Assembly (NCBI RefSeq): GCF_022524485.1
Contig: NZ_JAKXMK010000006.1
Coordinates: forward strand, 62,001-126,000
Direction of reading: 5' to 3'
Length of the DNA: 64,000 bases
Source: Pseudonocardia alaniniphila
GTDB taxonomy: Bacteria; Actinomycetota; Actinomycetes; Mycobacteriales; Pseudonocardiaceae
Shown: piece after piece, positions 34,304 to 42,376 of the stretch
How positions within the stretch are numbered: position 1 is the first letter of the stretch
Layout: every line of letters starts with the position of its first letter
The notes under the pieces: model-generated
What the model saw: only the letters and a program-made list of their open reading frames with translations
What the model was told of the DNA's origin: nothing
The model's database searches: none
Program-made: the position numbers and the translations under genes

Positions 34304-34331
34304 TGCGGACACGCAGTACGGGTTGCGGACA
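34304..34331. promoter_or_regulatory. Direct repeats between the Rieske and IclR genes
   Basis: The octamer TGCGGACA occurs at 34304-34311 and again at 34324-34331, 20 bp apart (two helical turns). TACGG and CCGTA arms at about 34317-34337 form an overlapping inverted repeat. This is a plausible binding region for the adjacent IclR protein, since many PcaR/PobR sites are direct or inverted 10-bp repeats. Confidence 0.55.
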
Positions 34332-34376
34332 TCCGTAATGTCGCTCGCAGTGGTGACCACTGTCAAGGGAGATCGA

Positions 34377-35216
34377 GTGCCCAAGGAGCCGGACCAGCGC
34401 GAGTTCATCCAGTCACTCGAACGCGGTCTCGCCGTGATCCTGGCCTTCTCCGACCACCACCCGAGCCTCACGCTCAGCCGATGTGCCGAGCTCACCGGCT
34501 TGAGCCGGCCGACGGTCCGCCGGGTACTGCTCACGCTCCAGCACCTCGGCTACGTGCGCAGTGAAGGACGTTCGTTCGCCCTGACGCCCCGCGTGCTCGC
34601 GCTCGGCTACGCCTATCTGAGCTCCCTGAACCTTCCCGTGATCGCGCAGCCGTGGATGGAGGAGCTCGTCGCCGAGACGCGCGAGGCGTGCTCCCTGTCC
34701 ACACTCGACGACACCGACATCGTCTACGTGACGCGGGTGGCCACCCATCGCAGGCCCAGCGTCGCCCTCGCCACGGGCACCCGGCTGCCCGCGCACGCCA
34801 CCGCGATGGGCCATGTGCTGCTCGCCGACCTGCCGAAGGGCGAGCTGGACCACTACCTCGCGCGAGCCGAGTTGGCGCCGCTGACCGCGCGGACGGTCCG
34901 CACGCCCGAGGAGCTGCTGCACCGGCTCGACGCCGCGCGTGCGCAGGGCTGGGCGGTGGTCGAGCAGGAGCTCGAGGAAGGCCTGCGGTCGGTGGCCGCC
35001 CCGGTCCGGGGCGCGGACGGGCGGGTCATCGCCGCGCTCGGCATGTCCGCGTCCGTGGCATCCGCCGACGAGGAGACGATGCGCGAGCGGTTCGCGCCGA
35101 TGCTCGTGCGCGCTGCCGCGGAGATCAGCGAGCGGCTCGGTGCCGACTTCAGCCCCTGCCGGCACCCGGAGCGGGGTGCCGACGATGAAACGATGACGAT
35201 CCGGGAGGATTCATGA
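34377..35216 (+). CDS. IclR-family regulator, PcaR/PobR type
   Basis: 279 aa from GTG 34377, preceded by AAGGGAG; an ORF start at 34323 overlaps the repeats. The sequence REFIQSLERGLAVILAF followed by LTLSRCAELTGLSRPTVRRVLLTL is the winged helix characteristic of PcaR/PobR/PcaU regulators of aromatic acid catabolism. The effector domain has ACSLSTLDDTDIVYV and GLRSVAAPVR. It likely activates the divergent Rieske genes and the dehydrogenase that overlaps its stop. Confidence 0.92.
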   Translation: MPKEPDQREFIQSLERGLAVILAFSDHHPSLTLSRCAELTGLSRPTVRRVLLTLQHLGYVRSEGRSFALTPRVLALGYAYLSSLNLPVIAQPWMEELVAETREACSLSTLDDTDIVYVTRVATHRRPSVALATGTRLPAHATAMGHVLLADLPKGELDHYLARAELAPLTARTVRTPEELLHRLDAARAQGWAVVEQELEEGLRSVAAPVRGADGRVIAALGMSASVASADEETMRERFAPMLVRAAAEISERLGADFSPCRHPERGADDETMTIREDS

Positions 35217-36172
35217 AGCTCAGCTGTGCCGTGCTCGACGACTACCAGGACGTCGCGCTCCGGACGGCGGACTGGAGCTCCCTCGCCGACGCGGTAGACG
35301 TCGAGGTGTTCCACGAGCACATCGACGACGAGGATGCGCTGGTCGAGACGCTCGGCAAGCACGAGATCGTCGTGATCATGCGGGAGCGCACCCCGTTCCC
35401 GCGATCGGTGCTGGCGCGGCTGCCCCGGCTGCGGCTCCTGGTGACCACCGGGATGGGCAACGCCTCGGTCGACATGGCCGCGGCAGCGGAGCAGGGTGTG
35501 CTCGTCTGCGGCACCGGCGGGCTCATGCCGCCGACCGCGGAGCTCACCTGGGCCCTCATGCTCGGCCTGGCACGTTCCGTGCCGGCAGAGACGGCGTCGC
35601 TGCGTGCGGGTGGCCAGTGGCAGCGCAGCGTCGGCACCGACATCCACGGCAGCACCCTGGGCGTCATCGGCCTGGGCAGGATCGGCCGGCACGTGGCGAA
35701 GATCGGCCAGGCCTTCGGCATGGACGTCGTCGCGTGGAGCCAGAACCTCACGGCGGAGGCGGCGGCCGACGCGGGCGTGCGGCTCGCGTCCAGCAAGGAG
35801 GAGCTGCTCGAGGTCAGCGACTTCGTCACGATCCACCTTGTGCTCTCCGACCGGTCCAGGGGACTGCTGGGCGCGCCCGAGCTCGCCCGGATGCGACCCA
35901 CGGCGTACCTGATCAACACCTCCCGTGGCCCCATCGTGGACGAGGACGCGCTGGTCGACGCATTGCGCGCGGGCCGGATAGCAGGGGCCGGGATCGACGT
36001 GTTCGCCGTGGAGCCACTCCCCGCCGACCACCCGTTCCGCTCCCTGCCCAACGTGCTGGCCACCCCGCACCTCGGCTACGTCACGCGCAAGACCTACGAC
36101 ATGTTCTTCCGCGAGGCCGTCGAGGACATCGCCGCCTTCGTGGCGGGATCTCCGGTCCGCACGCTGAACTGA
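35213..36172 (+). CDS. D-isomer-specific 2-hydroxyacid dehydrogenase
   Basis: 319 aa, ATG overlapping the IclR stop and preceded by GGGAGGA. The NAD-binding motif is GVIGLGRIGRHVAKIGQAFG. The catalytic Arg, Glu and His appear in INTSRGPIVDE, VFAVEPLP and ATPHLGYVT. The N-terminal substrate domain starts CAVLDDYQDVA, common in actinobacterial members close to phosphoglycerate dehydrogenase. It probably reduces a 2-oxo acid produced downstream of the Rieske reaction, but the substrate is not evident. Confidence 0.9.
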   Translation: MKLSCAVLDDYQDVALRTADWSSLADAVDVEVFHEHIDDEDALVETLGKHEIVVIMRERTPFPRSVLARLPRLRLLVTTGMGNASVDMAAAAEQGVLVCGTGGLMPPTAELTWALMLGLARSVPAETASLRAGGQWQRSVGTDIHGSTLGVIGLGRIGRHVAKIGQAFGMDVVAWSQNLTAEAAADAGVRLASSKEELLEVSDFVTIHLVLSDRSRGLLGAPELARMRPTAYLINTSRGPIVDEDALVDALRAGRIAGAGIDVFAVEPLPADHPFRSLPNVLATPHLGYVTRKTYDMFFREAVEDIAAFVAGSPVRTLN

Positions 36173-36178
36173 GGCCGT

Positions 36179-36227
36179 CGCGAGGCGCACGCCGGTGCCC
36201 GTGCCGGGCGACGGCGTGCGCCTCGCG
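36179..36227. terminator. Strong bidirectional terminator (16-bp perfect stem)
   Basis: Arms at 36179-36194 and 36212-36227 are exact complements (CGCGAGGCGCACGCCG on the left). A nested GCCCG/CGGGC stem sits inside the 17-base loop. It fills the 59-bp gap between the convergent dehydrogenase and Gfo/Idh genes and needs no T-run to block polymerase from either side. Confidence 0.85.
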
Positions 36228-36231
36228 GTGA

Positions 36232-37332
36232 TCAGGCCGTCGGGGACGGACGCCCGTCGACGGCCACCTCGTCCAGGGGCACCGGAGCAGGTGGCTCGCA
36301 CGTCGTCGAGACGGCGAGTCCGGTGCGCCGGTGTGCTGCGGACAGCAGCGTCTCCATCACGTCGAGGACGTGCACGGCCACCTCGGCCGAGGCCCGGTGC
36401 GGAACGCCGGCGCGATGGTTCGTCACGAGGTCGAGCACGCCGATCCCGCGGGCGGCGCCGGTGTAGCCGGCCGACGGCGGGAGCGCCTTCCACTCCGCCG
36501 CTCCCCGCGGGCGTAGCAGGACCTCGCCGTCGAACCGGTTCGGGTCCGGCACCGAGAGCGTGCCTTCGGTTCCGTGGATCTCGATGCGCGGCTGTGTGGA
36601 GGCGACCACGTCGAAGCTCGTCGTGAGGGTGGTGACGACGCCGCCCGCGTGCACGAGCGCGCCGGTGACATGGGTGTCGACCTCGACCGCGAAGTCCGTG
36701 CCTGCGCGGGGACCCGAACCGATCGTGCGGATGTCGCGCGCGCGTCCCGCCGCGGCGACCACCCGCTCGACGGGGCCGAGCAGATGGACCAGGGCGGTGA
36801 GGTAGTACGGGCCCATGTCGAGAAGCGGGCCGCCGCCGGGACGGTAGTAGAACTCCGGGTCGGGGTGCCAGGACTCGTGCCCGGGTGAGGTGAAGGCGGC
36901 GTTCGCGGCCGTGGGGGTGCCGATCAACCCGTCGGCGACGGCCTTGCGCGCGGTCTGCGTGCCGGTGCCGAGCACGGTGTCGGGCGCGCATCCGACGCGC
37001 AGGCCGTCCGCGCCTGCCAGCACGGTGCGCGCCTGCCCGAGGTCCATGGCGAACGGCTTCTCGCCGTACACGTGCTTGCCCGACCGCAGCGCCGCTGTGG
37101 CCACTTCGGCGTGCGCCTCCGGGATGGTCAGGTTGAGCACGAGGTCGACCTCGTCGGAGGTGAGCAGCTCGTCCACCGGCACCGCACGGGCCCCCGGTGC
37201 GTGGTCACGGGCGGCGACGGCGCGGAGCGGGTCACGGTCGGCCAGCGCGGTGACCCGCACACCCGGCAGGCTGGCGAGGGTCGTCAGGTAAGCCCCGCTG
37301 ATCTTGCCGAGACCGACGATGCCGATCCTCAT
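36232..37332 (-). CDS. Gfo/Idh/MocA-family oxidoreductase
   Basis: 366 aa, ATG at 37332. The N-terminal IGIVGLGKISGAYLTTLASL is the NAD(P)-binding loop, VYGEKPFAMD holds the conserved Lys, and GGGPLLDMGPYYLTALVHLLG matches the second-domain GGG-D-x-x-H-like segment, with Tyr where most members have His. It is coupled by ATGA to the ThuA-like gene upstream, a pairing seen in sugar-derivative (for example 3-keto-glycoside or trehalose-like) catabolic loci. Confidence 0.86.
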   Translation of the reverse strand: MRIGIVGLGKISGAYLTTLASLPGVRVTALADRDPLRAVAARDHAPGARAVPVDELLTSDEVDLVLNLTIPEAHAEVATAALRSGKHVYGEKPFAMDLGQARTVLAGADGLRVGCAPDTVLGTGTQTARKAVADGLIGTPTAANAAFTSPGHESWHPDPEFYYRPGGGPLLDMGPYYLTALVHLLGPVERVVAAAGRARDIRTIGSGPRAGTDFAVEVDTHVTGALVHAGGVVTTLTTSFDVVASTQPRIEIHGTEGTLSVPDPNRFDGEVLLRPRGAAEWKALPPSAGYTGAARGIGVLDLVTNHRAGVPHRASAEVAVHVLDVMETLLSAAHRRTGLAVSTTCEPPAPVPLDEVAVDGRPSPTA

Positions 37333-37979
37333 CGGCTCGCCCACGTGAGCCCCCGTTCGATGATGGTGCGGATCTCGGGCACGTCGAGGTCCTCCTGCTT
37401 GTGGCCGACGGTGCAGACGAAGACCCGGCCGGCTCCCCACGTGCGGGTCCACACGGCGGGGGAGACCACCGGCTCGGTCCACGGGTCGCCGGGCACCGCG
37501 GGCACGGTGGTGGTGGCGAGGACGTCGTTGCGGCTGTCGGCCAGCACCCAGTACTGCTCGGTGTGCAGTGAGACGCGGGAGATGCCGGCGACGATCGGAT
37601 GATCGGCCCGCTCGGGCACCACCTCGACGGTGTGGTCGACGAAGTTGCGCGGGTGGCAGGCGAACTGGCCGCCGACCATGTGCAGGTAGTCGGTGGAGCT
37701 GCGGAACGCGTCGGCGATCCCGCCGTGCCACCCGGCGAACCCGGTGCCGCCCTCCACCGCCGCTCGCAGCCCGGCGAGCTGCTGGGCGGTGATCGTCCCC
37801 ATGGTCCAGCACTGCAGGACGAGGTCGGTGCGCGCCATCAGTTCGGCGTCGAGATAGATGTCGAGAGTGTCCGAAACCACCGTCTCGTAGCCGGACTTCT
37901 CGAGAAACGGCAGGAAGCTGTCGGTGGTCTCGACGGGGCAGTGGCCCTCCCAGCCACCTCGGACAACGAGCGCTGTCAA
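37329..37979 (-). CDS. ThuA-like domain protein
   Basis: 216 aa if started at TTG 37979, which places TALVVRGGWEGH, the first strand of the ThuA fold, at the N-terminus. An ATG at 38060 would add 27 residues with no family resemblance and lacks a ribosome site. VLQCWTMGTITAQQLAGL, GFAGWHGGIADAF and HPIVAGI are typical ThuA segments of this glutamine amidotransferase-like fold. ThuA proteins take part in disaccharide (trehalose/3-keto-sugar) utilisation. It is translationally coupled to the Gfo/Idh gene. Confidence 0.78.
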   Translation of the reverse strand: MTALVVRGGWEGHCPVETTDSFLPFLEKSGYETVVSDTLDIYLDAELMARTDLVLQCWTMGTITAQQLAGLRAAVEGGTGFAGWHGGIADAFRSSTDYLHMVGGQFACHPRNFVDHTVEVVPERADHPIVAGISRVSLHTEQYWVLADSRNDVLATTTVPAVPGDPWTEPVVSPAVWTRTWGAGRVFVCTVGHKQEDLDVPEIRTIIERGLTWASR

Positions 37980-38189
37980 CTTTCGCAACTCTGCGATGCT
38001 CTCCACCCCCCGAATCTCCCAGAAGTGGGTAAAGCCGATCAACAGGTTGGAGTCCGTCATCTCGACCGGGATGGGCGGAGCGAAACGCGCTGGTTCCTCA
38101 GCTCCTATAAGCTCCGGTACTCTTCTTCGCACCATCGGCGACGTGAGTGGGCACCACCGCGAAGGTCGGCCGGTGCGAGGGGGGTTTAC

Positions 38190-39797
38190 GTGCATCGTCA
38201 CGAATCGCCGGCGCAGAACGTCGAAAACGCGCTCGACGACGGGTCGCAGTCCCGGTCGCCCCGCCCCCGCGCCGCCGGCGACGGGGGCATCTTCATGGCG
38301 CTGCAGCGCAGAGCCGGCAACACGGCGGTCGTGCGTGCCGTGCAGGCTGCTCGAGAAGCCGCGGTGCATGCGGAGCATGCGGTGGCGAGCCCGGGGGGCC
38401 GGCAGTGGCCCGTCCACGACGTCGGCCGCGCCACGGGACGACCGCTCGCCGCCGGGGTGCGCGGCGAGGGTGAGGCCCGCCCCGGGACCGGTGTCGGCCC
38501 GGCGCCTGCGTCCGGGTCTGGGCAGGACCCCCTCGAGACCGCGCCCGATCCTCTCGTCGTCCAGCGCAGGGTCGGCTTCGAGTTCGAGACCCCGTGGCGG
38601 GCGAAACGGATCAGTACCGGCAAGGCGCTCGCGAAACGCGAACTGATCGGCACTCGGTTCGACGGCTTCAAGGCCGAGGCCGATGCAGACCCTGAGGGCG
38701 GGCATTCGGAGATCGAGTTCGTCGTCGACCCACCGGTCGAGGAGGGCGATGCGGGCGAGCGTCGCCTCACCATGGTGATGCGGGGCCTGACCCGGCTCGG
38801 CGACCAGATGGAGCGCGCCTCGATCACAGCCGATGCGAGGCCCGTCGACGACGAGGAGCGCCCCCGGCCGACCCCGGAGACCCAGGTGCCTTTCTTTCGG
38901 CAGCAGAAGGCGACGGGTCGGTCGGCGGACGACGACTTCGCGATCATTCCGCGGGGGAATCTGCGGGCGGCGGCACAGGTCACGAGCGGGTTCAGGCTCG
39001 GCGCGATCCCGCGGCTGGGTGATCGGCTCCGGCCGCGTCCGGGCGACGTGCGCAATGCCGGCGACATGAGCAACGTGGGCGACATGGGAGACATGAGCGA
39101 CCTCGCCTACATGGTCGACGCCATCGACTACGGCGACGGAGGAGCGCATGCGGACGCGCGCGCCTTCGAGCTTCCCCCGGCGATGGCGCGTGGAGCGGCC
39201 ACGCTGCGCAGCCGAGCGGCGCAGGTGCAGGGCAGGCCGGCTCTCCCGAACCCCAGTGAGGATCTCAAGGGCCTCGTCGGCGTCATATCCAGCTATCTCA
39301 TTCAGGGCGCGGCGAGTGTGCCGCTCGCCTACCCCAAACAGCTCGGCAATCTCTTGCTGGCCCGCACCGATTTCGCGAAGCTCTTCCGGCTGCTTCCGCA
39401 GGATGAGCAGTCGCTACTCAGCGCGGACCCCCAACTCTGGGTCGACCTCGTTGTCGAAGCGGGCTCCCGGGGAAATGCGGCGCTTTACCGGGGTCGCATC
39501 GACCCGAATCAGAATGTCATCAAATCCGGCACCGAAAGAACGGGTGCGGTGGATCTGACGGTCGGGCGCTGGCTGCGGGCGATTCCCGCGAACACAGATC
39601 TGCTCACCACCATCGAAGGCCGCCAATCGATGGGAGCAATGGGCGACAAAGTCGAGGACGTGGGGCCGTCCACTGCTCGGGAGCAGGCGGGGATCTTCGA
39701 GTTCCGGGCCTCCCAGGGCGTTCCCCTCCCGCTGGCCGAATGGTTCGATTTCGCTCTCGGTGCCCAGCGGTACATCTCGCGGCTGCACGGGGACTGA
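38190..39797 (+). CDS. QRxxGN-motif protein with amidoligase-like core, function unknown
   Basis: 535 aa from GTG 38190, with GAGGGGGG six bases upstream; the frame is open for 590 bp further upstream but overlaps the ThuA gene. Residues 36-52 read MALQRRAGNTAVVRAVQ, the QRxxGN motif found near the N-terminus of many actinobacterial proteins linked to extracellular contractile injection systems (my recollection of that family). A Gly/Pro-rich linker ends at VVQRRVGFEFET (about 123-134). GFEFET and HSEIEFVVD (172-180) resemble the acidic active-site strands of amidoligase/glutamine-synthetase-like enzymes. A GDM-rich segment lies near 290-310. The last ~170 residues are AT-richer. It stands alone, with no injection-system structural gene in view. 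Confidence 0.65.
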   Translation: MHRHESPAQNVENALDDGSQSRSPRPRAAGDGGIFMALQRRAGNTAVVRAVQAAREAAVHAEHAVASPGGRQWPVHDVGRATGRPLAAGVRGEGEARPGTGVGPAPASGSGQDPLETAPDPLVVQRRVGFEFETPWRAKRISTGKALAKRELIGTRFDGFKAEADADPEGGHSEIEFVVDPPVEEGDAGERRLTMVMRGLTRLGDQMERASITADARPVDDEERPRPTPETQVPFFRQQKATGRSADDDFAIIPRGNLRAAAQVTSGFRLGAIPRLGDRLRPRPGDVRNAGDMSNVGDMGDMSDLAYMVDAIDYGDGGAHADARAFELPPAMARGAATLRSRAAQVQGRPALPNPSEDLKGLVGVISSYLIQGAASVPLAYPKQLGNLLLARTDFAKLFRLLPQDEQSLLSADPQLWVDLVVEAGSRGNAALYRGRIDPNQNVIKSGTERTGAVDLTVGRWLRAIPANTDLLTTIEGRQSMGAMGDKVEDVGPSTAREQAGIFEFRASQGVPLPLAEWFDFALGAQRYISRLHGD

Positions 39798-39903
39798 GCC
39801 GGCCCGCGTTGCCTGTGGTCGCGACCGGCGGGGTGCCGGTCGTCGGGCCGCGATGTCGCGCGTCAAGGCCGCGCGGGAGTGCGCCACTCCTTAAGCTCTG
39901 CCC

Positions 39904-40524
39904 ATGGCGCGCTACTTCGATGTTCACCCGGTCGATCCTCAGCGGCGCGCGCTCGGGCAGGTCGTCGAGATCGTCAGGTCCGGGGGCCTCATCGCGTACC
40001 CCACGGACTCCTGCTTCGCGCTCGGCTGCCAGCTCGGCGACCGCGACGGGCTCGAGCGGATCCGCGAGATCCGCCGGCTCGACGACAAGCACCACTTCAC
40101 GCTCGTGTGTCGCGACTTCGCCCAGCTCGGGCAGTTCGTGCAGATCAGCAACACCGTGTTCCGCACCATCAAGGCGGCCACGCCCGGCAGCTACACCTTC
40201 ATCCTGCCCGCCACCAAGGAGGTGCCGCGCCGGCTGCTGCACCCGAAGAAGAAGACAGTCGGCGTGCGGATCCCCCAGCACACGGTGGCCCAGGCGTTGC
40301 TCGCCGAGCTGGGGGAGCCGCTGCTGTCGTCCACGCTGCTGCTGCCCGACGAGCCGGAGCCGCTCACGCAGGGCTGGGAGATCAAGGAGCGGCTCGACGG
40401 TGCCGTGGACGCCGTGCTGGACTCGGGCGACTGCGGCACCGAGCCGACCACGGTGGTCGACTACTCCGGGCCGGAGCCGGAGATCATCCGCCGCGGCGCG
40501 GGCGACCCGTCCCGCTTCGAGTAG
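39904..40524 (+). CDS. Sua5/YciO/YrdC-family protein (threonylcarbamoyl-AMP synthase-like)
   Basis: 206 aa. The YrdC fold is clear: GGLIAYPTDSCFALGCQL, RRLDDKHHFTLVCRDF with the KxR-like basic patch, PGSYTFILPATKEVPRRLLH and VGVRIPQH. Sua5/TsaC makes threonylcarbamoyl-AMP for tRNA t6A. This length and the KKKTVGVRIP segment are closer to YciO, a paralogue with low or different activity. A second Sua5 elsewhere would be expected. It converges with the GG-tailed protein gene. Confidence 0.88.
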   Translation: MARYFDVHPVDPQRRALGQVVEIVRSGGLIAYPTDSCFALGCQLGDRDGLERIREIRRLDDKHHFTLVCRDFAQLGQFVQISNTVFRTIKAATPGSYTFILPATKEVPRRLLHPKKKTVGVRIPQHTVAQALLAELGEPLLSSTLLLPDEPEPLTQGWEIKERLDGAVDAVLDSGDCGTEPTTVVDYSGPEPEIIRRGAGDPSRFE

Positions 40525-40532
40525 GAGCCGGG

Positions 40533-40564
40533 CGCCGGCACCGCCGGTGAGGGCGGCACCGGCG
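40533..40564. terminator. Hairpin between convergent genes
   Basis: The 13-bp arms CGCCGGCACCGCC and GGCGGCACCGGCG pair with two central mismatches around a 6-base loop, in the 54-bp gap between the YciO-like and MoaD-like genes. It likely stops transcription from both sides. Confidence 0.6.
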
Positions 40565-40578
40565 TCCGGGCGTCCTGA

Positions 40579-40890
40579 TCAGCCGCCCGCCATCGCTCCC
40601 ACGATGAGCAGCGGCTCCGTTCCTCTGACGACGGCCTCCGGGAGCGGGTCGTCGGGCTCGGCGTGCGAGAGGTCCTGCTCGCAGGCGAAGTACCGCACGA
40701 ACGCCCGGCGGCGCTGGGTGCGGTGGTCGCGGATCGTGCCGCGCAAGACGGGGTAGGTGCGCTCCAGCGCGTCCAGCACTGTGCGCTGGGTGGCAGGTTC
40801 GGTGACGTCGACGGCAACCTCACTGTCGACCTGGGCGAGCTTGCGCAGGTGCGCCGGCAGCTTGATCCGCACCGTGGCCGTGGTGGTCAT
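40579..40890 (-). CDS. MoaD/ThiS-like ubiquitin-fold protein ending in Gly-Gly
   Basis: 103 aa, ATG overlapping the stop of the BNR gene (ATGA). The beta-grasp pattern is visible: [32 protein letters not shown] and AFVRYFAC, closing with [10 protein letters not shown]. The C-terminal GG is the activation site for adenylation and thiocarboxylation in MoaD, ThiS and SAMP proteins. No E1-like MoeB/ThiF enzyme or molybdopterin gene is nearby, so its partner and acceptor are unknown. Coupling to a BNR-repeat protein suggests a joint role. Confidence 0.82.
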   Translation of the reverse strand: MTTTATVRIKLPAHLRKLAQVDSEVAVDVTEPATQRTVLDALERTYPVLRGTIRDHRTQRRRAFVRYFACEQDLSHAEPDDPLPEAVVRGTEPLLIVGAMAGG

Positions 40891-42002
40891 GGGATCGTCT
40901 GCACCTCCACCGAGAGCACGGCGGGCAGGTCCCGCACGATCGGGGTCCAGGTGTTCCCGGCGTCCGGGGAGGCGTACACCTGGCCGCCGGTCGTGCCGAA
41001 GTACACGCCGCAGTCGTCGAGGGTGTCGATGGCCATCGCGTCACGCAGGACGTTGACGTAGCAGTTCTCCTGCGGGAGGCCGGTGGTGAGCGGCTCCCAC
41101 TCGTTGCCGCCGGAGCGGCTGCGGTAGACGCGCAGCTTCCCCTCCGGCGGGAAGTGGTGGGAGTCGCTCGTGATCGGCACGACATAGACCGTGTCCGGCT
41201 CGTGCGCGTGGACCGAGATCGGGAAGCCGAAGTCGGTGGGCAGGTTGCCGCCGATGTCGTGCCAGGTGTCGCCGCCGTCGTCGCTGCGCATGACGTCCCA
41301 GTGCTTCTGCATGTAGAGCACGTCCGGCCGCGACGGGTGCATGGCGAGGTTGTGCACGCAATGGCCCACCTCCGCGTCGGGGTCGGGGATGCCCTCCGAC
41401 TTGAGGCCGCGGTTGGTGGCCCGCCAGGTCTTGCCGGTGTCGTCGGTGCGGAACACCCCCGCCGCCGAGATGGCGACGTGCATCCGGGCCGGGTCGCGTG
41501 GGTCCAGCAGAATCGTGTGCAGGCACATCCCGCCCGCCCCCGGCTGCCAGTGCGGGCCGGAGCCGTGCTCGCGCAGCCCCGGTAGCTCCTGCCACGTGCG
41601 ACCGCCGTCGGACGAGCGGAACAGGGCGGCGTCCTCGACCCCGGCATAGACGGTGTCCGGGTCGCTCGGCGTCGGCTCCAGGTGCCACACCCGCGCGAAC
41701 TCCCACGGATGCGGCGTGCCGTCGTACCACTGGTGGGTGCCGGGCACCCCCTCGTAGGCGAACTCGTTGCCGACGGGCTCCCACGTGGCGCCGCCGTCGT
41801 CGGAACGCTGGATGACCTGCCCGAACCAGCCGCCGGACGGCGCTGCGTACAGCCGGTCGGGGTCGGCGGGCGACCCCGTGACGTGGTAGACCTCCCACCC
41901 GGCGAAGTGCGGGCCGCTGACGTTCCAGCTCTCCCGCTTCCCGTCGGAGGTGAGGACGAAAGCGCCCTTGCGCGTGCCCACCAGAACCCGGACCCCTGTC
42001 AC
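40887..42002 (-). CDS. BNR/YVTN-repeat beta-propeller protein (exo-sialidase-like fold)
   Basis: 371 aa from GTG 42002 behind AGGAGAGG. Repeated Asp-box motifs ([55 protein letters not shown]) mark a BNR/sortilin-like propeller. There is no signal peptide, so it is probably cytoplasmic, and the catalytic Arg triad of true sialidases is not evident. The protein opens with [12 protein letters not shown]. It is translationally coupled to the GG-tailed protein, a pairing I believe recurs in actinobacteria. Confidence 0.82.
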   Translation of the reverse strand: MTGVRVLVGTRKGAFVLTSDGKRESWNVSGPHFAGWEVYHVTGSPADPDRLYAAPSGGWFGQVIQRSDDGGATWEPVGNEFAYEGVPGTHQWYDGTPHPWEFARVWHLEPTPSDPDTVYAGVEDAALFRSSDGGRTWQELPGLREHGSGPHWQPGAGGMCLHTILLDPRDPARMHVAISAAGVFRTDDTGKTWRATNRGLKSEGIPDPDAEVGHCVHNLAMHPSRPDVLYMQKHWDVMRSDDGGDTWHDIGGNLPTDFGFPISVHAHEPDTVYVVPITSDSHHFPPEGKLRVYRSRSGGNEWEPLTTGLPQENCYVNVLRDAMAIDTLDDCGVYFGTTGGQVYASPDAGNTWTPIVRDLPAVLSVEVQTIP

Positions 42003-42376
42003 TGCACCTCTCCTGTTCCGCGCCGCCCTCGCGCCGCACGGTGTAGGGGACCGCTCGTGCGCCGCAAACTCATCGGTCGCAGCTCGACTTCGCCTGATCG
42101 CAGGAACACCACCGCTCGTCCGTGCGCGACCGTCCGTTCGTCGGCAGCGGGCGGCCGCGGACCCTCTTCCGGGATGGGCGAATTCGCCGGGGCCGTCCGC
42201 CGCATGCAGCCGTGTCCTGAGCGCACTCTCGGCAACCGTGTGCCCGGGTCGAGCGGGGCGCGGTAACGTGCCGCGGGCTAGGACATGCCACTCTGCGTTG
42301 CGTCGCCGTGACAGACCCACTCGCGGCTTCGGGGGGAAGGAGAGGGGCGGATCGACCCGTGCGAGAGGACCGATTG
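42003..42376. other. 374-bp divergent intergenic region
   Basis: The region lies between the BNR gene (minus) and the kinase-like gene (plus), so it should hold both promoters. In-frame GTGs at 42308 and 42359 could extend the kinase-like protein into it. I see no RNA gene, long repeat or convincing inverted repeat. Confidence 0.5.

Noticed and set aside
37599..38189. Upstream extension of the QRxxGN protein frame
   Set aside because: It overlaps the ThuA coding region on the other strand and lacks a ribosome site; GTG 38190 has a strong one.
38190..39797. Complete contractile injection system around the QRxxGN protein
   Set aside because: No sheath, tube, baseplate or AAA+ ATPase genes occur in this window; only the cargo-like motif is present.
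40579..40890. Molybdopterin synthase small subunit in a cofactor operon
   Set aside because: No moaE, moeB or other cofactor genes are adjacent, so a molybdopterin role is not supported by context.
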